Shown here: positions 1 to 7,014 of the stretch, one piece after another | Numbering within the stretch: position 1 is the stretch's first letter | How the letters are laid out: each line of letters starts with the position of its first letter | Virus record (IMG/VR): IMGVR_UViG_3300003690_000075 | Coordinates: 1-27,669 of that record | Source: a virus | DNA length: 27,669 bases | Direction: 5' to 3' (one strand) | Translations under genes and position numbers: made by a program | Notes under the pieces: model-generated | Told to the model about the DNA's origin: nothing | Database searches by the model: none | What the model saw: the letters and a program-made list of their open reading frames with translations, nothing else

Positions 1-2
1 TC

Positions 3-1199
3 GGCCTACGCCGGGTCAAGGCGTCGGACCTCAAGCCACACCCCTTGAATCCTAGAATTCATCCATCGTATCAACGATCGGCCATGCGCGGCGTCCTCGA
101 GCAGATCGGCTACACGGACGCCCTGGTGGTACGTGAGGTCGATGGCGGCCTCGAACTCATCGACGGCCACCTGCGTGCTGAGACGACGCCGGACCAGGAG
201 GTTCCGGTCCTCGTGGTGGACCTCAACGACGCCGAGGCAGAGTACGCCCTGGCCACCCACGACCCGCTCGGAGCCATGGCCCGTAACGACCAGGACGTCC
301 TCATGGAACTCCTGGGCCGTGTCGAGGCTGAGGACCAGGGCGTCAAGGACATGCTCGAGGCGTTGGCGAACAACTCGTATGAGTCGCTGGTGCCGATGCC
401 TGAACCGCGATTGGAGGGCGAGGACGACGTGGCCCCCGCCATTGACGAAGGCGAGCCCTTCACAAAGCGGGGTCAGGTGTGGGCGCTGGGGGACCACCGG
501 CTCATGTGTGGTGAGGCCCCCGACGATATCGAGGCCCTTCTTGGCGGTGTGGAGGTCGACCTCGTACTGACAGACCCGCCATACGGAATCGGGATTGTGA
601 AGCATGGCTCTGTATCATCACAGGGAAGCATGTCTGGAAGTGTTGCAAAGGGCAAGTTGCGTAAAGATGTGGCCCCGAATCGCCAATACATGCCCGTTCA
701 GGGAGATGATGTACCCTTCGATCCGACATGGCTCACTGAAACAGGCGCCAACCAGATCATATTCGGCGGGGGCTATTTCGCGGACAAGTTGCGTCCTGGC
801 GCCACCTGGCTGTGCTGGGACAAGGGTCTAGGTGAGGGCTGGTCGTTCTCGGGCTTCGAACTCGCATGGACATCGTTCACGGGACACTATCGGTTGTACC
901 GGCATATGTGGTCAGGGATGGTGCGCGCCGGCCCCCGCGCTGAAGAGATGACGGACCGTGTTCACCCCACCCAGAAGCCGGTCGGCCTGTTCGCTGCTAT
1001 TCTCTCGGACTTCACCAAGGACGGCGCCGTGGTCTGCGACCCATACCTCGGGTCCGGTACCACCCTCATCGCGGCCGAGAAGCTGGGCCGCCGCTGCTAC
1101 GCCATGGAGATCGAGCCCAGATACGTCGACGTTGCCATACGGCGTTGGGAAGCCTACACTGGCCGGAAGGCCGAACAACTGGTGGGAGGGGAAGGGTGA
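3..1199 (+). CDS. ParB-like domain fused to DNA methyltransferase (N6-adenine or N4-cytosine), 5' truncated
   Basis: The reading frame is open to the left window edge. The residues before the possible TTG at 45 (VKASDLKPHPLNPRIHP) look like the usual start of a ParB/sulfiredoxin-like domain, so the true start lies outside the window. The N-terminal part (to about nt 300) includes the ELIDGHLRAE stretch typical of phage ParB-methylase fusions. The methyltransferase half has catalytic motif IV DPPYG at nt 573-587, then HPTQKP, then the S-adenosylmethionine-binding motif DPYLGSGTT near nt 1038. The order IV before I suggests the beta-type permutation. DPPY indicates transfer of a methyl group to an exocyclic amino group; the sequence does not separate adenine from cytosine. 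It overlaps the next gene (TGATG) and sits directly upstream of the terminases, as in many environmental phages. Protection of phage DNA is inferred. Confidence 0.93.
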   Translation, partial: GLRRVKASDLKPHPLNPRIHPSYQRSAMRGVLEQIGYTDALVVREVDGGLELIDGHLRAETTPDQEVPVLVVDLNDAEAEYALATHDPLGAMARNDQDVLMELLGRVEAEDQGVKDMLEALANNSYESLVPMPEPRLEGEDDVAPAIDEGEPFTKRGQVWALGDHRLMCGEAPDDIEALLGGVEVDLVLTDPPYGIGIVKHGSVSSQGSMSGSVAKGKLRKDVAPNRQYMPVQGDDVPFDPTWLTETGANQIIFGGGYFADKLRPGATWLCWDKGLGEGWSFSGFELAWTSFTGHYRLYRHMWSGMVRAGPRAEEMTDRVHPTQKPVGLFAAILSDFTKDGAVVCDPYLGSGTTLIAAEKLGRRCYAMEIEPRYVDVAIRRWEAYTGRKAEQLVGGEG

Positions 1200-1459
1200 T
1201 GGCGAGCCCTGAAGAGCAAGCGGATGATGATGTCATCGCCCTGCTTTGGCTATGCGAGAGGGCCGATATTCGCGTAAGTATTGATCGCGGCAAGGTGCTA
1301 GTCAAAGGCGTCGCAGGGTCGCCACAATGGGCGATGCTCGGTCTTCTACGTCCTTACAAAGCGGCTTTCATACGGCATCTGAACGCAACGCAATTGAACA
1401 GCCGTGCGAGGACCGATATTGATGAAGCGTTCGGTAGTGAGGGCTTCGACAATGGCTAG
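1199..1459 (+). CDS. Small protein resembling the TubC N-terminal docking domain
   Basis: An 86-residue product whose ATG overlaps the stop of the methyltransferase gene (TGATG at 1197-1201), which suggests translational coupling. The pattern LLWLCERADIRVSIDRGKV, then VKG and a helix ending in KAAFIRHL, resembles the compact TubC_N docking domain: a helix, 'gi.l..dgg.L.v' strands, then a helix with a conserved lysine. That domain joins subunits of polyketide/peptide synthetases, and related small proteins occur in phages, often near terminase or replication genes. The assignment rests on pattern recall only, and the phage role is unknown. A protein-protein adaptor for its neighbours is a guess. 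The C-terminal tail of about 25 residues is polar. Confidence 0.7.
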   Translation: MASPEEQADDDVIALLWLCERADIRVSIDRGKVLVKGVAGSPQWAMLGLLRPYKAAFIRHLNATQLNSRARTDIDEAFGSEGFDNG

Positions 1460-1967
1460 CCCCAAGAATCCACGGGCTGAATCCCGCACGTCGCCACGTC
1501 GTATAGAGGCCACGGCCAAGCAGCGCGAGGCCCTGAAACTCCGCACGACCGGCATGTCCTTTTGGAACATTGCTCAACAGTTGGGGTGGAAGACGGCATA
1601 TGGAGCGCAGTGCGCGATCGAGGCTGCACTCCTAAAGACTATCCAGGCCCCGGCCGATGAGCAGCGCAAGTTAGACCTCGTGCGATTAGACGTGATGCTC
1701 ATGGCTGTCTGGGCGCGGGTCATGGGCGGTGAGCTGGACGCTGTCGCCACCGCCCTGAGCATCCTGACGCGCCGTGCAAAGCTCTTGGGGCTAGACATGC
1801 CGATTAAAATAGAGAACGAAGGCGACCCTCTCATCGACAACCGTTCGCTCAACATCACGATAGGTGGTGAGGATGCAAGAGACACGCTTCAACGTATCGT
1901 CGCTGGCATTGCTTCCCGAAACGGATCGCAGCAAGGCGATCTGGGGGCTCTCAGCGAAGGAAGCTAA
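1452..1967 (+). CDS. terS: Terminase small subunit (helix-turn-helix)
   Basis: A 171-residue product. ATG at 1452 is chosen because GTGAGGG (1437-1443) sits 8 nt upstream. It overlaps the preceding gene by 8 nt; in-frame GTG 1404 and ATG 1422 lack such a site. The N-terminus is basic and leads into a helix-turn-helix (roughly residues 20-50, including LRTTGMSFWNIAQQLGWKT), followed by a helical region with DLVRLDVMLMAVWARVMGG and ILTRRAKLLGLDMP. That layout is typical of phage small terminases, which bind the packaging site and recruit the large subunit. Position immediately upstream of the large terminase supports this. The last 45 residues or so are low complexity. Confidence 0.85.
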   Translation: MASPKNPRAESRTSPRRIEATAKQREALKLRTTGMSFWNIAQQLGWKTAYGAQCAIEAALLKTIQAPADEQRKLDLVRLDVMLMAVWARVMGGELDAVATALSILTRRAKLLGLDMPIKIENEGDPLIDNRSLNITIGGEDARDTLQRIVAGIASRNGSQQGDLGALSEGS

Positions 1968-3087
1968 AGACCTTCTATACAGTTGGAAGTTTCTGGCACG
2001 GGACAAGCAGCTCCCGCCTCCCGGCGACTGGCGCACCTGGATGATACGCGCCGGCCGCGGCTGGGGGAAGGACTGGACTGGCTCCAACTGGACCAACAGT
2101 CGAGCGGGCGCCGAACCCCGCTGGATAGCTCTCATAGCGAAGACGCCGGCCGAGGCCAGGGACTTCATGATCGAGGGCCCTGCGGGAATTCTCAAGCAGG
2201 CCCATCCGGACGCCCTGCCCAAGTACGAGCCCTCCAAGCGGCGTATCACCTGGTCCAATGGCACCACGGCGACGGTGTTCAGCAGCGAGGACCCGGACCA
2301 ACTCAGGGGCTTTTCCGGTGACACCGCGTGGATTGATGAGTTGAGCAAGTTCAAGAACCCGAAGGAGGTGTGGGACAACCTTCAGTTCGGGATGCGGGAG
2401 GCGAGCAGCGACATCCCCCGGACCTGCATCACCATGACGCCGAAGCCGCTCCAGATCATCAAGGACATCGAGTCACTGTCCTCCACCGTGGTGACCGTGG
2501 GGAGCAGCTACGAGAACCGGGCTAACTTGGCACCGAGTTGGTTTGACGAGGTGTTGGCAGGGTATGAGGGTACAGAGACCGGCCGTCAGGAGATTTACGC
2601 CGACCTGCTAGAAGAGGCCGAGGGCGCATTGTGGAAGCGGGCATGGATCGACGGCGTCCGGATCCAGAAGGCCCCCGAGCTAGTCCGTGTGGTCGTCGCC
2701 ATCGATCCGGCTGTCACCTCGACGGAGAACGGCTGGGCCAAGCGGGCCATCGGCCTGCTGGCGTCAGTCGAAGGGGACCGGATCATCGGTGAGGTCAACA
2801 ACGGCGGCGACATGATCGAGTCCACGCTCCGGACGCAGGAGCAGCATGTGCCGTACAAGGCCGTGAACGCCAGCCGTGGCAAGCGGACCCGGGCCGAGCC
2901 GATCGCGGCGATGTACCAGCAGGGCAGGATCCACCACGTCGGTATACACCCAGAGCTGGAGGACCAGATGTGTTCGTGGGAGCCGGCCGAGGGCCAGAAG
3001 AGCCCGGATCGGATGGACGCCGTGGTGTGGGCGCTGACGGAGCTGTTCCCGATGAAGGGCTCGTCCAGCGTGAGGTGGCTGTCGTGA
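1873..3087 (+). CDS. terL: Terminase large subunit with an unusually short nuclease domain
   Basis: A 404-residue DNA-packaging motor ATPase/nuclease. ATG 1873 is preferred over GTG 1864 because AGGTGG (1862-1867) is well spaced for it. The ATPase domain has a Walker A-like GRGWGKDWTG (lysine 66; the usual Thr/Ser after it is Asp 67), Walker B AWIDEL (Asp155-Glu156) and a coupling motif TMTPKP. The nuclease domain keeps three candidate acids: Asp278 in AIDPAV, Glu307 in GEVNNGG and Asp382 in SPDRMDAVVW. Only 29 residues separate Asp278 and Glu307, and the text jumps from DPAVTSTE to NGWAKRAIGLL. Relatives, as I remember them, carry about 30 more residues there (second strand and hairpin of the RNase H fold). 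Cleavage may be impaired, or the fold may be a minimal version. Confidence 0.95.
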   Translation: MQETRFNVSSLALLPETDRSKAIWGLSAKEAKDLLYSWKFLARDKQLPPPGDWRTWMIRAGRGWGKDWTGSNWTNSRAGAEPRWIALIAKTPAEARDFMIEGPAGILKQAHPDALPKYEPSKRRITWSNGTTATVFSSEDPDQLRGFSGDTAWIDELSKFKNPKEVWDNLQFGMREASSDIPRTCITMTPKPLQIIKDIESLSSTVVTVGSSYENRANLAPSWFDEVLAGYEGTETGRQEIYADLLEEAEGALWKRAWIDGVRIQKAPELVRVVVAIDPAVTSTENGWAKRAIGLLASVEGDRIIGEVNNGGDMIESTLRTQEQHVPYKAVNASRGKRTRAEPIAAMYQQGRIHHVGIHPELEDQMCSWEPAEGQKSPDRMDAVVWALTELFPMKGSSSVRWLS

Positions 3088-3281
3088 CGATACCCGATGA
3101 CCGTCTCAGCCACTTCCAGCAAAACGATGTTGTGTCCCATCACATAGATGGTGTATTCGAATACGAGAAGACGTGCGCTTGTGGGGATTCATTTGTAGCT
3201 GGCAGCGAGCCACAGACGCGGCGGTTTCTGCTAGAACATATACTGGATGAGGCGGCGAGCATCGAGGAGGACAACGCATGA
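3084..3281 (+). CDS. Small hypothetical protein with a CxCG motif
   Basis: A 65-residue product. GTG 3084 overlaps the terminase stop (GTGA) and is preceded by AGGTGG at 3073-3078. In-frame GTG 3075 is the alternative. The sequence has HHIDGVFEYEKTCACGDSF and later a helix RRFLLEHILDEA. The CACG and nearby histidines might bind a metal, but no complete zinc ribbon is present. I do not recognise the family. It is first in a run of five short, overlapping genes between terminase and portal. Confidence 0.75.
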   Translation: MTIPDDRLSHFQQNDVVSHHIDGVFEYEKTCACGDSFVAGSEPQTRRFLLEHILDEAASIEEDNA

Positions 3282-3682
3282 GCAAGAACGGACACGAGCC
3301 AACCAGGGCCATGAAGCACCGGGCAGAGCGCGTCCTTGCGAAGATGTCGCCCACACTGCTCGAGATAGGCGCCTGCGGGGATCCGCCGGCGGCCATGCCG
3401 GGGGGGCCGCTCGTCTGGCGCTTCCCCTGCGGTCTGATGATCAGCCAGCATTTCCTCGACGTGTCCGACAAGACGATGAGGGCGATGGTGAAGGAGGTTC
3501 ACCAGGGCCACCATGCCGCGAACCACACCCGGCCTGACGGCGGCAATTGGGCCATCGCCAGCAAGACGCCTCATCCTGGGGCGCGGGTGTACGGCTGTGT
3601 TGGATGCACGGTCCCGCCCAAGATCATTCTGCCGGGGACTCCTGAGGGGAACAAGCTGTTGTCGTCCACTGACCGAGCATGA
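3278..3682 (+). CDS. Hypothetical protein
   Basis: A 134-residue product whose ATG overlaps the preceding stop (ATGA at 3278-3281). It has a basic, probably helical N-terminus (MKHRAERVLAKMSPTLLEIG), a central WRFPCGLMISQHFL segment, then histidine-rich and glycine-rich stretches (HQGHHAANHTRPDGGNW) and a CVGC pair near the C-terminus. No family is recognised. The tight overlap with its neighbour supports it as a real gene. Confidence 0.7.
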   Translation: MSKNGHEPTRAMKHRAERVLAKMSPTLLEIGACGDPPAAMPGGPLVWRFPCGLMISQHFLDVSDKTMRAMVKEVHQGHHAANHTRPDGGNWAIASKTPHPGARVYGCVGCTVPPKIILPGTPEGNKLLSSTDRA

Positions 3683-3691
3683 GGGAGACGG

Positions 3692-3982
3692 ATGCTCTGC
3701 CCACGCTGTAACCACGCACTAGACGACCATACGTGGGGTTCTGGAGACGAAGCGGCCTCGCGGCCATGTAGCATATGCGAGGCGACGAAGGGGCCGTGCC
3801 GCGACGGGCAGGTGGTGGCGTACGTCGCCGTGGGCACTCCCGTGACTGACGAGCAGATATGGATGCTCCACGAAGCCGTTCTGCGGGGCTTTGACTTCAA
3901 TATGGCCCTGAGCGCGCCGGAGTTTAACCGGGCCATTGATTGGCTCTGCGAGACATATCCGAAGGAGTTCGTGGCAGAATGA
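3692..3982 (+). CDS. Small zinc-ribbon-like protein
   Basis: A 96-residue product starting at ATG 3692 after a GGGAGACGG ribosome binding site. The N-terminus carries CPRC at residues 3-6 and a second cluster CSIC followed by a further Cys (CSICEATKGPC), consistent with a small zinc knuckle. The C-terminal half is helical (MLHEAVLRGFDFNMAL, FNRAIDWLCETYPKEF). Its function is unknown. It overlaps the next gene by ATGA. Confidence 0.75.
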   Translation: MLCPRCNHALDDHTWGSGDEAASRPCSICEATKGPCRDGQVVAYVAVGTPVTDEQIWMLHEAVLRGFDFNMALSAPEFNRAIDWLCETYPKEFVAE

Positions 3983-4134
3983 GCAAGCGCCGCGTCAGCT
4001 TCGCCCTTGAGTCCGTCGGCCTGGTGGCTGTGGCCGCGGGCATGTACCTGATATGGCCGCCGCTCGGGATCATATTCGCCGGGCTCGCGGCCATCTTCAT
4101 ATCAATCTGGCTGACGATAGGGAGGGCATCATGA
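3979..4134 (+). CDS. Small membrane protein, two predicted transmembrane segments
   Basis: A 51-residue product. ATG 3979 overlaps the previous stop (ATGA), so the short form is preferred over an upstream in-frame start. A basic N-terminus (MSKRR) is followed by two hydrophobic stretches, about residues 12-27 (VGLVAVAAGMYLIWPP) and 28-46 (LGIIFAGLAAIFISIWLTI). A prolyl turn between them suggests a hairpin in the inner membrane. A position between terminase and portal is unusual for a lysis gene, and its role is unknown. Confidence 0.7.
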   Translation: MSKRRVSFALESVGLVAVAAGMYLIWPPLGIIFAGLAAIFISIWLTIGRAS

Positions 4135-4340
4135 ATCGAGGGGGAGGTGGACAAAGACCGTTAGGAGACAAGAGGGCTCGCATATTGCCGCCACCACCAC
4201 CGCCACCGCCGCCCGAGTTGGAGCCTTTTTATTATCGCGGGCCCGATTACCACAGTCTCGACGTTTTTCTCGGCATCGTGCTGATATTACTGGCATGTGC
4301 AATCATCGCAATAATGGTCGTCCTAGAGGTTACCCAATGA
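4131..4340 (+). CDS. Small membrane protein with a nine-proline run
   Basis: A 69-residue product overlapping both neighbours by ATGA (4131-4134 and 4337-4340). The N-terminus is glycine-rich and basic, followed by nine consecutive prolines (nt about 4189-4215), then an acidic-aromatic linker and one strong C-terminal transmembrane segment (VFLGIVLILLACAIIAIMVV). Such a proline run normally needs elongation factor P for smooth translation. A cytoplasmic proline-rich arm on a membrane anchor is inferred. No family is recognised. Confidence 0.7.
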   Translation: MNRGGGGQRPLGDKRARILPPPPPPPPPELEPFYYRGPDYHSLDVFLGIVLILLACAIIAIMVVLEVTQ

Positions 4341-6625
4341 GCATATTCATCGACACCATCAACGCCTTCACGAAGGGCCAGTCGGAGCGCCTGCCGACCA
4401 CGGGCATGGCGACCCTCAGCCAGATGACCGGTACCACGCCGGCGACGCCGGTCCAGCACATGGAGGCGTATGGGAGTATCGGATGGCTCTTTGCCACCGT
4501 GGAGCGTATCGCGCAGGCAGTGGCGACGGTCGAGTGGCATCTTTATCAGAGGATGCCCAACGGGGACCGCCGCGAGGTAGACGAGGGACATCCGCTGGCG
4601 CAGCTATGGGAGAGGGTCAGCCCGCACTACACCAGCGAGGACTTCCGAGAGACCGGCCAGCAGCACATGGAGCTGTCGGGCGAGCAGTGGTGGATCCTCA
4701 TCACCGACAGCCGCGGTATGCCGGTGGAGCTTCAGATCGTCCGACCGGACCGGATGAGGCCCATACCCGACCCGGTCAACTACATCTCGCACTATGACTA
4801 TGTCATCGGAACCAAGAAGATCAGGCTTGAGCGCGAGGACGTGATCTTCATCCGGCGCCCCTCGCCGATGAACCCGCACCGCGGTATAGGGCCCGTGCAA
4901 TCGCTCATGTACGACCTCGGGTCTGAGAAGCTGGCCGCCCAATGGACGCAGACGTTTTTCCGCAACTCGGCCGAGCCAGGGGGAGTGATCGAGGTGCCGG
5001 CCACGATGGACGACACGGAGTACGAGAACATGCGGGTACGGTGGGCTGAACAGCACCGAGGTGTCGCCAACGCTCACCGGGTGGCCATCATCGAGAACGG
5101 CAAATGGGTCGAGCGTAAGTACACTCAGCGGGACATGCAGTTCGAGCAGCTACGCAAGCTCAACCGGGACATCATCGTCGGCGCCTTCGGGCTGCCCCAG
5201 GCGATGCTCGGGGTGAGCGAGAACGTCAACCGGGCCAACGCTGAGGCGGCCGAGGTCATGTTCGGTAGGTGGGTCATCCGGCCTCGGGTGGTGCGCGTGA
5301 GGGGAGCCCTGAACACCAGGCTGTGCCCGCTGTTTGGCAACGACCTATTCTTCGACTTCGTGGACCCGACGCCCAAGGATAAAGAGCATCGTTTGACCGA
5401 ATCCACCACGGGATACGCCGCCGGGATCCTGACGCTGAACGAGGCCAGGGAATTGCTGGACAAGGGCGAGGTCCCCGAGGGCGACGAGTTCTACGCCCCG
5501 CCAGCAGCGGGCGGGTTCATGCTGAGTGCGCCTGACATGAAAAAGGTTCTCGCCTTTGGACATTCAGCGTCAGATGTCCGCCAGAACACGTCAGATCAGC
5601 GCCAAAAGCTATCCGTCAGCGAGAAGGTCGAGCGGACCATGCTCAAGCAGTGGGTCCGGCGGCTGCGTGAGGAACGGGACGGGCTGGTCGAGTTCATTGA
5701 AACTACGGGAGCGTCAGTGGCAATGCAGGGTAGCCAACTACTTTCGATATCCCCCCGCACCAAACTGGAGTTGTCCGACCTCGAGGGCTACGATTGGGAC
5801 TGGTGGACCAAGTACAGCGACGAGGTCATCGCCGAGCTAGCAGAGGCCGCCGAGCTGGCCATCCTGGACACCTTCCCCGAGATGGGGTCCGAGGCGACCA
5901 GGGTCGCAGCCGAGTACGCCCGTACCCGTGGTGCCGCCCTCCTGCAACTGACCGGCGACATTAACATGGTCGCTCTGACGCGTCGGCGCGTGAACGAGAT
6001 CGTGGCGCAGGCCATCGAGCAGGGCGACTCTCTGGGCACCATCACCAAGTCCCTACGGGAAGACTTCGCCTTCAGCAAGGAGCGGGCCTCGGTGGTGGCC
6101 CGGACCGAGACCTCGACCGCGCAGGGTCAGGGGGCCCAGCGGGCCGCGATGAGCCAAGGGCTGACGGAGAAGTCCTGGATCACGCAGGGGGACGCTCTGG
6201 TCGAGGCCGAGTGCGAGATGAACGAAAACGTCGGATGGATCCAGCTCTCGGCCATCTTCCCATCGGGCAAGGACACGATCCCGCAGCACCCCAACTGCCG
6301 CTGCACGGTCCTGTACCGCGGGGAGCCGGTGAGCGACATCGACCCCGGCGAGGGCCTGGAGGACGAGGTCGGCGAGGCGATTGAGGGGTCGCGGAGCGCG
6401 TTGGCTTTAGCGGTTCAGGGTTGGGGGGTCAGGCCAGGCAGTCGAGAGTTGGCGGCTGATGTGATCGTTGAGCCCGTCGAAAGACTCATTGATGCGGTCT
6501 GCCCACGGTGTTCGAAACTGGTACAGAGGGGCGTCCCTCATGGCCTCTCCGTGCATTGTCCCAGGTGCAAGATGCTGTTCACGGCGCACGGCGCACGGTA
6601 TCAGGGCGACATACACCCTCATTGA
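4337..6625 (+). CDS. Portal protein fused to MuF-type head morphogenesis domain and C-terminal zinc ribbon
   Basis: A 762-residue product; ATG 4337 overlaps the preceding stop. Residues 30 to about 390 are an HK97-type portal (GWLFATVERIAQAVATVEW, YVIGTKKIRLEREDVIFIR, LNRDIIVGAFGLPQAMLGV and a C-terminal DPTPKDKEHR segment). It forms the ring at the DNA-entry vertex. Residues about 430-660 are a MuF-like minor head region with VVARTETSTAQGQGAQRAA and the terminal QHPNCRC signature. Residues about 722-750 add CPRC, 15 residues, then CPRC, a zinc ribbon I do not normally expect on a portal. MuF domains are often separate genes and are usually ejected or internal head proteins. The fusion appears natural because the frame is continuous over 2.3 kb. 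Confidence 0.93.
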   Translation: MSIFIDTINAFTKGQSERLPTTGMATLSQMTGTTPATPVQHMEAYGSIGWLFATVERIAQAVATVEWHLYQRMPNGDRREVDEGHPLAQLWERVSPHYTSEDFRETGQQHMELSGEQWWILITDSRGMPVELQIVRPDRMRPIPDPVNYISHYDYVIGTKKIRLEREDVIFIRRPSPMNPHRGIGPVQSLMYDLGSEKLAAQWTQTFFRNSAEPGGVIEVPATMDDTEYENMRVRWAEQHRGVANAHRVAIIENGKWVERKYTQRDMQFEQLRKLNRDIIVGAFGLPQAMLGVSENVNRANAEAAEVMFGRWVIRPRVVRVRGALNTRLCPLFGNDLFFDFVDPTPKDKEHRLTESTTGYAAGILTLNEARELLDKGEVPEGDEFYAPPAAGGFMLSAPDMKKVLAFGHSASDVRQNTSDQRQKLSVSEKVERTMLKQWVRRLREERDGLVEFIETTGASVAMQGSQLLSISPRTKLELSDLEGYDWDWWTKYSDEVIAELAEAAELAILDTFPEMGSEATRVAAEYARTRGAALLQLTGDINMVALTRRRVNEIVAQAIEQGDSLGTITKSLREDFAFSKERASVVARTETSTAQGQGAQRAAMSQGLTEKSWITQGDALVEAECEMNENVGWIQLSAIFPSGKDTIPQHPNCRCTVLYRGEPVSDIDPGEGLEDEVGEAIEGSRSALALAVQGWGVRPGSRELAADVIVEPVERLIDAVCPRCSKLVQRGVPHGLSVHCPRCKMLFTAHGARYQGDIHPH

Positions 6626-6634
6626 CGGATAACC

Positions 6635-6657
6635 CGCCTCGTGATATAGAAGAGGCG
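6635..6657 (+). other. Small RNA hairpin after the portal gene
   Basis: CGCCTC (6635-6640) is complementary to GAGGCG (6652-6657), with an 11-nt loop. It lies about 10 nt after the portal stop and upstream of the strong terminator. No T-run follows, so on its own it is not a terminator. Confidence 0.35.
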
Positions 6658-6697
6658 TGACCCACCGTGGAGGAAGCGGTAGGACACCCTCCTTGAG

Positions 6698-6731
6698 AAA
6701 ACCCCCGGGCTGGGCCTCGCCGGGGGTTTTC
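6698..6731 (+). terminator. Rho-independent terminator after the portal gene
   Basis: AAAACCCCCGG (6698-6708) pairs perfectly with CCGGGGGTTTT (6720-6730): 11 bp, with an 11-nt loop. The A-tract and T-tract flank the GC core, so it could work in both directions. It lies about 70 nt downstream of the portal stop. Confidence 0.85.
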
Positions 6732-6743
6732 GTATTGCCGGGG

Positions 6744-6772
6744 TTGACAGGATTCAGTACACCATGTATATA
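6744..6772 (+). promoter_or_regulatory. Near-consensus sigma70-type promoter upstream of the tRNA
   Basis: TTGACA (6744-6749), a 17-nt spacer, then TATATA (6767-6772). The predicted start is near 6779, about ten bases before the tRNA gene. It sits immediately after the portal terminator. This is the clearest promoter in the window. Confidence 0.75.
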
Positions 6773-6787
6773 CTGGTGACTCACGTC

Positions 6788-6861
6788 AGCGGGTGAGCGA
6801 GACAGTAACGCGCTGGGCTCATAATCCTGAGAACTGGGTGCAACTCCCAGGCCCGCGACCA
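6788..6861 (+). tRNA. tRNA with CAU anticodon (Met or initiator-like), slightly degenerate
   Basis: A 74-nt cloverleaf with encoded CCA (6859-6861). The acceptor stem is 6788-6794 with 6851-6857: five Watson-Crick pairs plus a G-U, with the first pair A-G unpaired. The D-stem has three pairs. The anticodon stem is 6813-6817 with 6825-6829 (one U-U mismatch) and the loop is CTCATAA with CAT at 6820-6822. The T-stem is perfect (CTGGG with CCCAG) and the T-loop is TGCAACT, where the usual second T is G. The GGG/UCC anticodon stem and an unpaired 1:72 position resemble initiator tRNAs, but tRNA-Ile with a modified CAU anticodon is also possible. It sits about ten bases downstream of the promoter at 6744. 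Confidence 0.65.
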
Positions 6862-6876
6862 AGAAAATTCAATAGC

Positions 6877-6940
6877 CCTCACCAAGTGCGCGAGTCCTAG
6901 AGACCGAAACGACTGGTCCACCGCAGCCAGTTCCGTGAGG
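6877..6940 (+). other. Structured segment between tRNA and terminator, no gene seen
   Basis: CCTCAC (6877-6882) pairs with GTGAGG (6935-6940), enclosing a hairpin ACTGG...CCAGT. No open frame with a ribosome binding site is present. It may be part of a processed tRNA transcript or a leader RNA. Confidence 0.35.
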
Positions 6941-6949
6941 CCACCAGAG

Positions 6950-6996
6950 CCCGACCTCGTAGGTACACCGGAGCCTACCAAGGGGTCGGGTTTTTT
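6950..6996 (+). terminator. Rho-independent terminator or attenuator upstream of the protease gene
   Basis: CCCGACC (6950-6956) pairs with GGTCGGG (6984-6990), followed by TTTTTT. Inside, GTAGG pairs with CCTAC. It ends only 18 nt before the protease start, so head gene expression must come from read-through, antitermination or an unseen start site. Confidence 0.75.
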
Positions 6997-7014
6997 GTTG
7001 GGAGCAAAAGTGGG

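Noticed and set aside
1791-2378. Minus-strand open frame over the terminases
   Set aside because: Antisense to the conserved Walker A and B region of the large terminase.
6875-6946. A second tRNA ending in ACCA after the CAU tRNA
   Set aside because: An acceptor-like stem can be drawn, but no T-stem or TTC-type loop and no anticodon arm fit.
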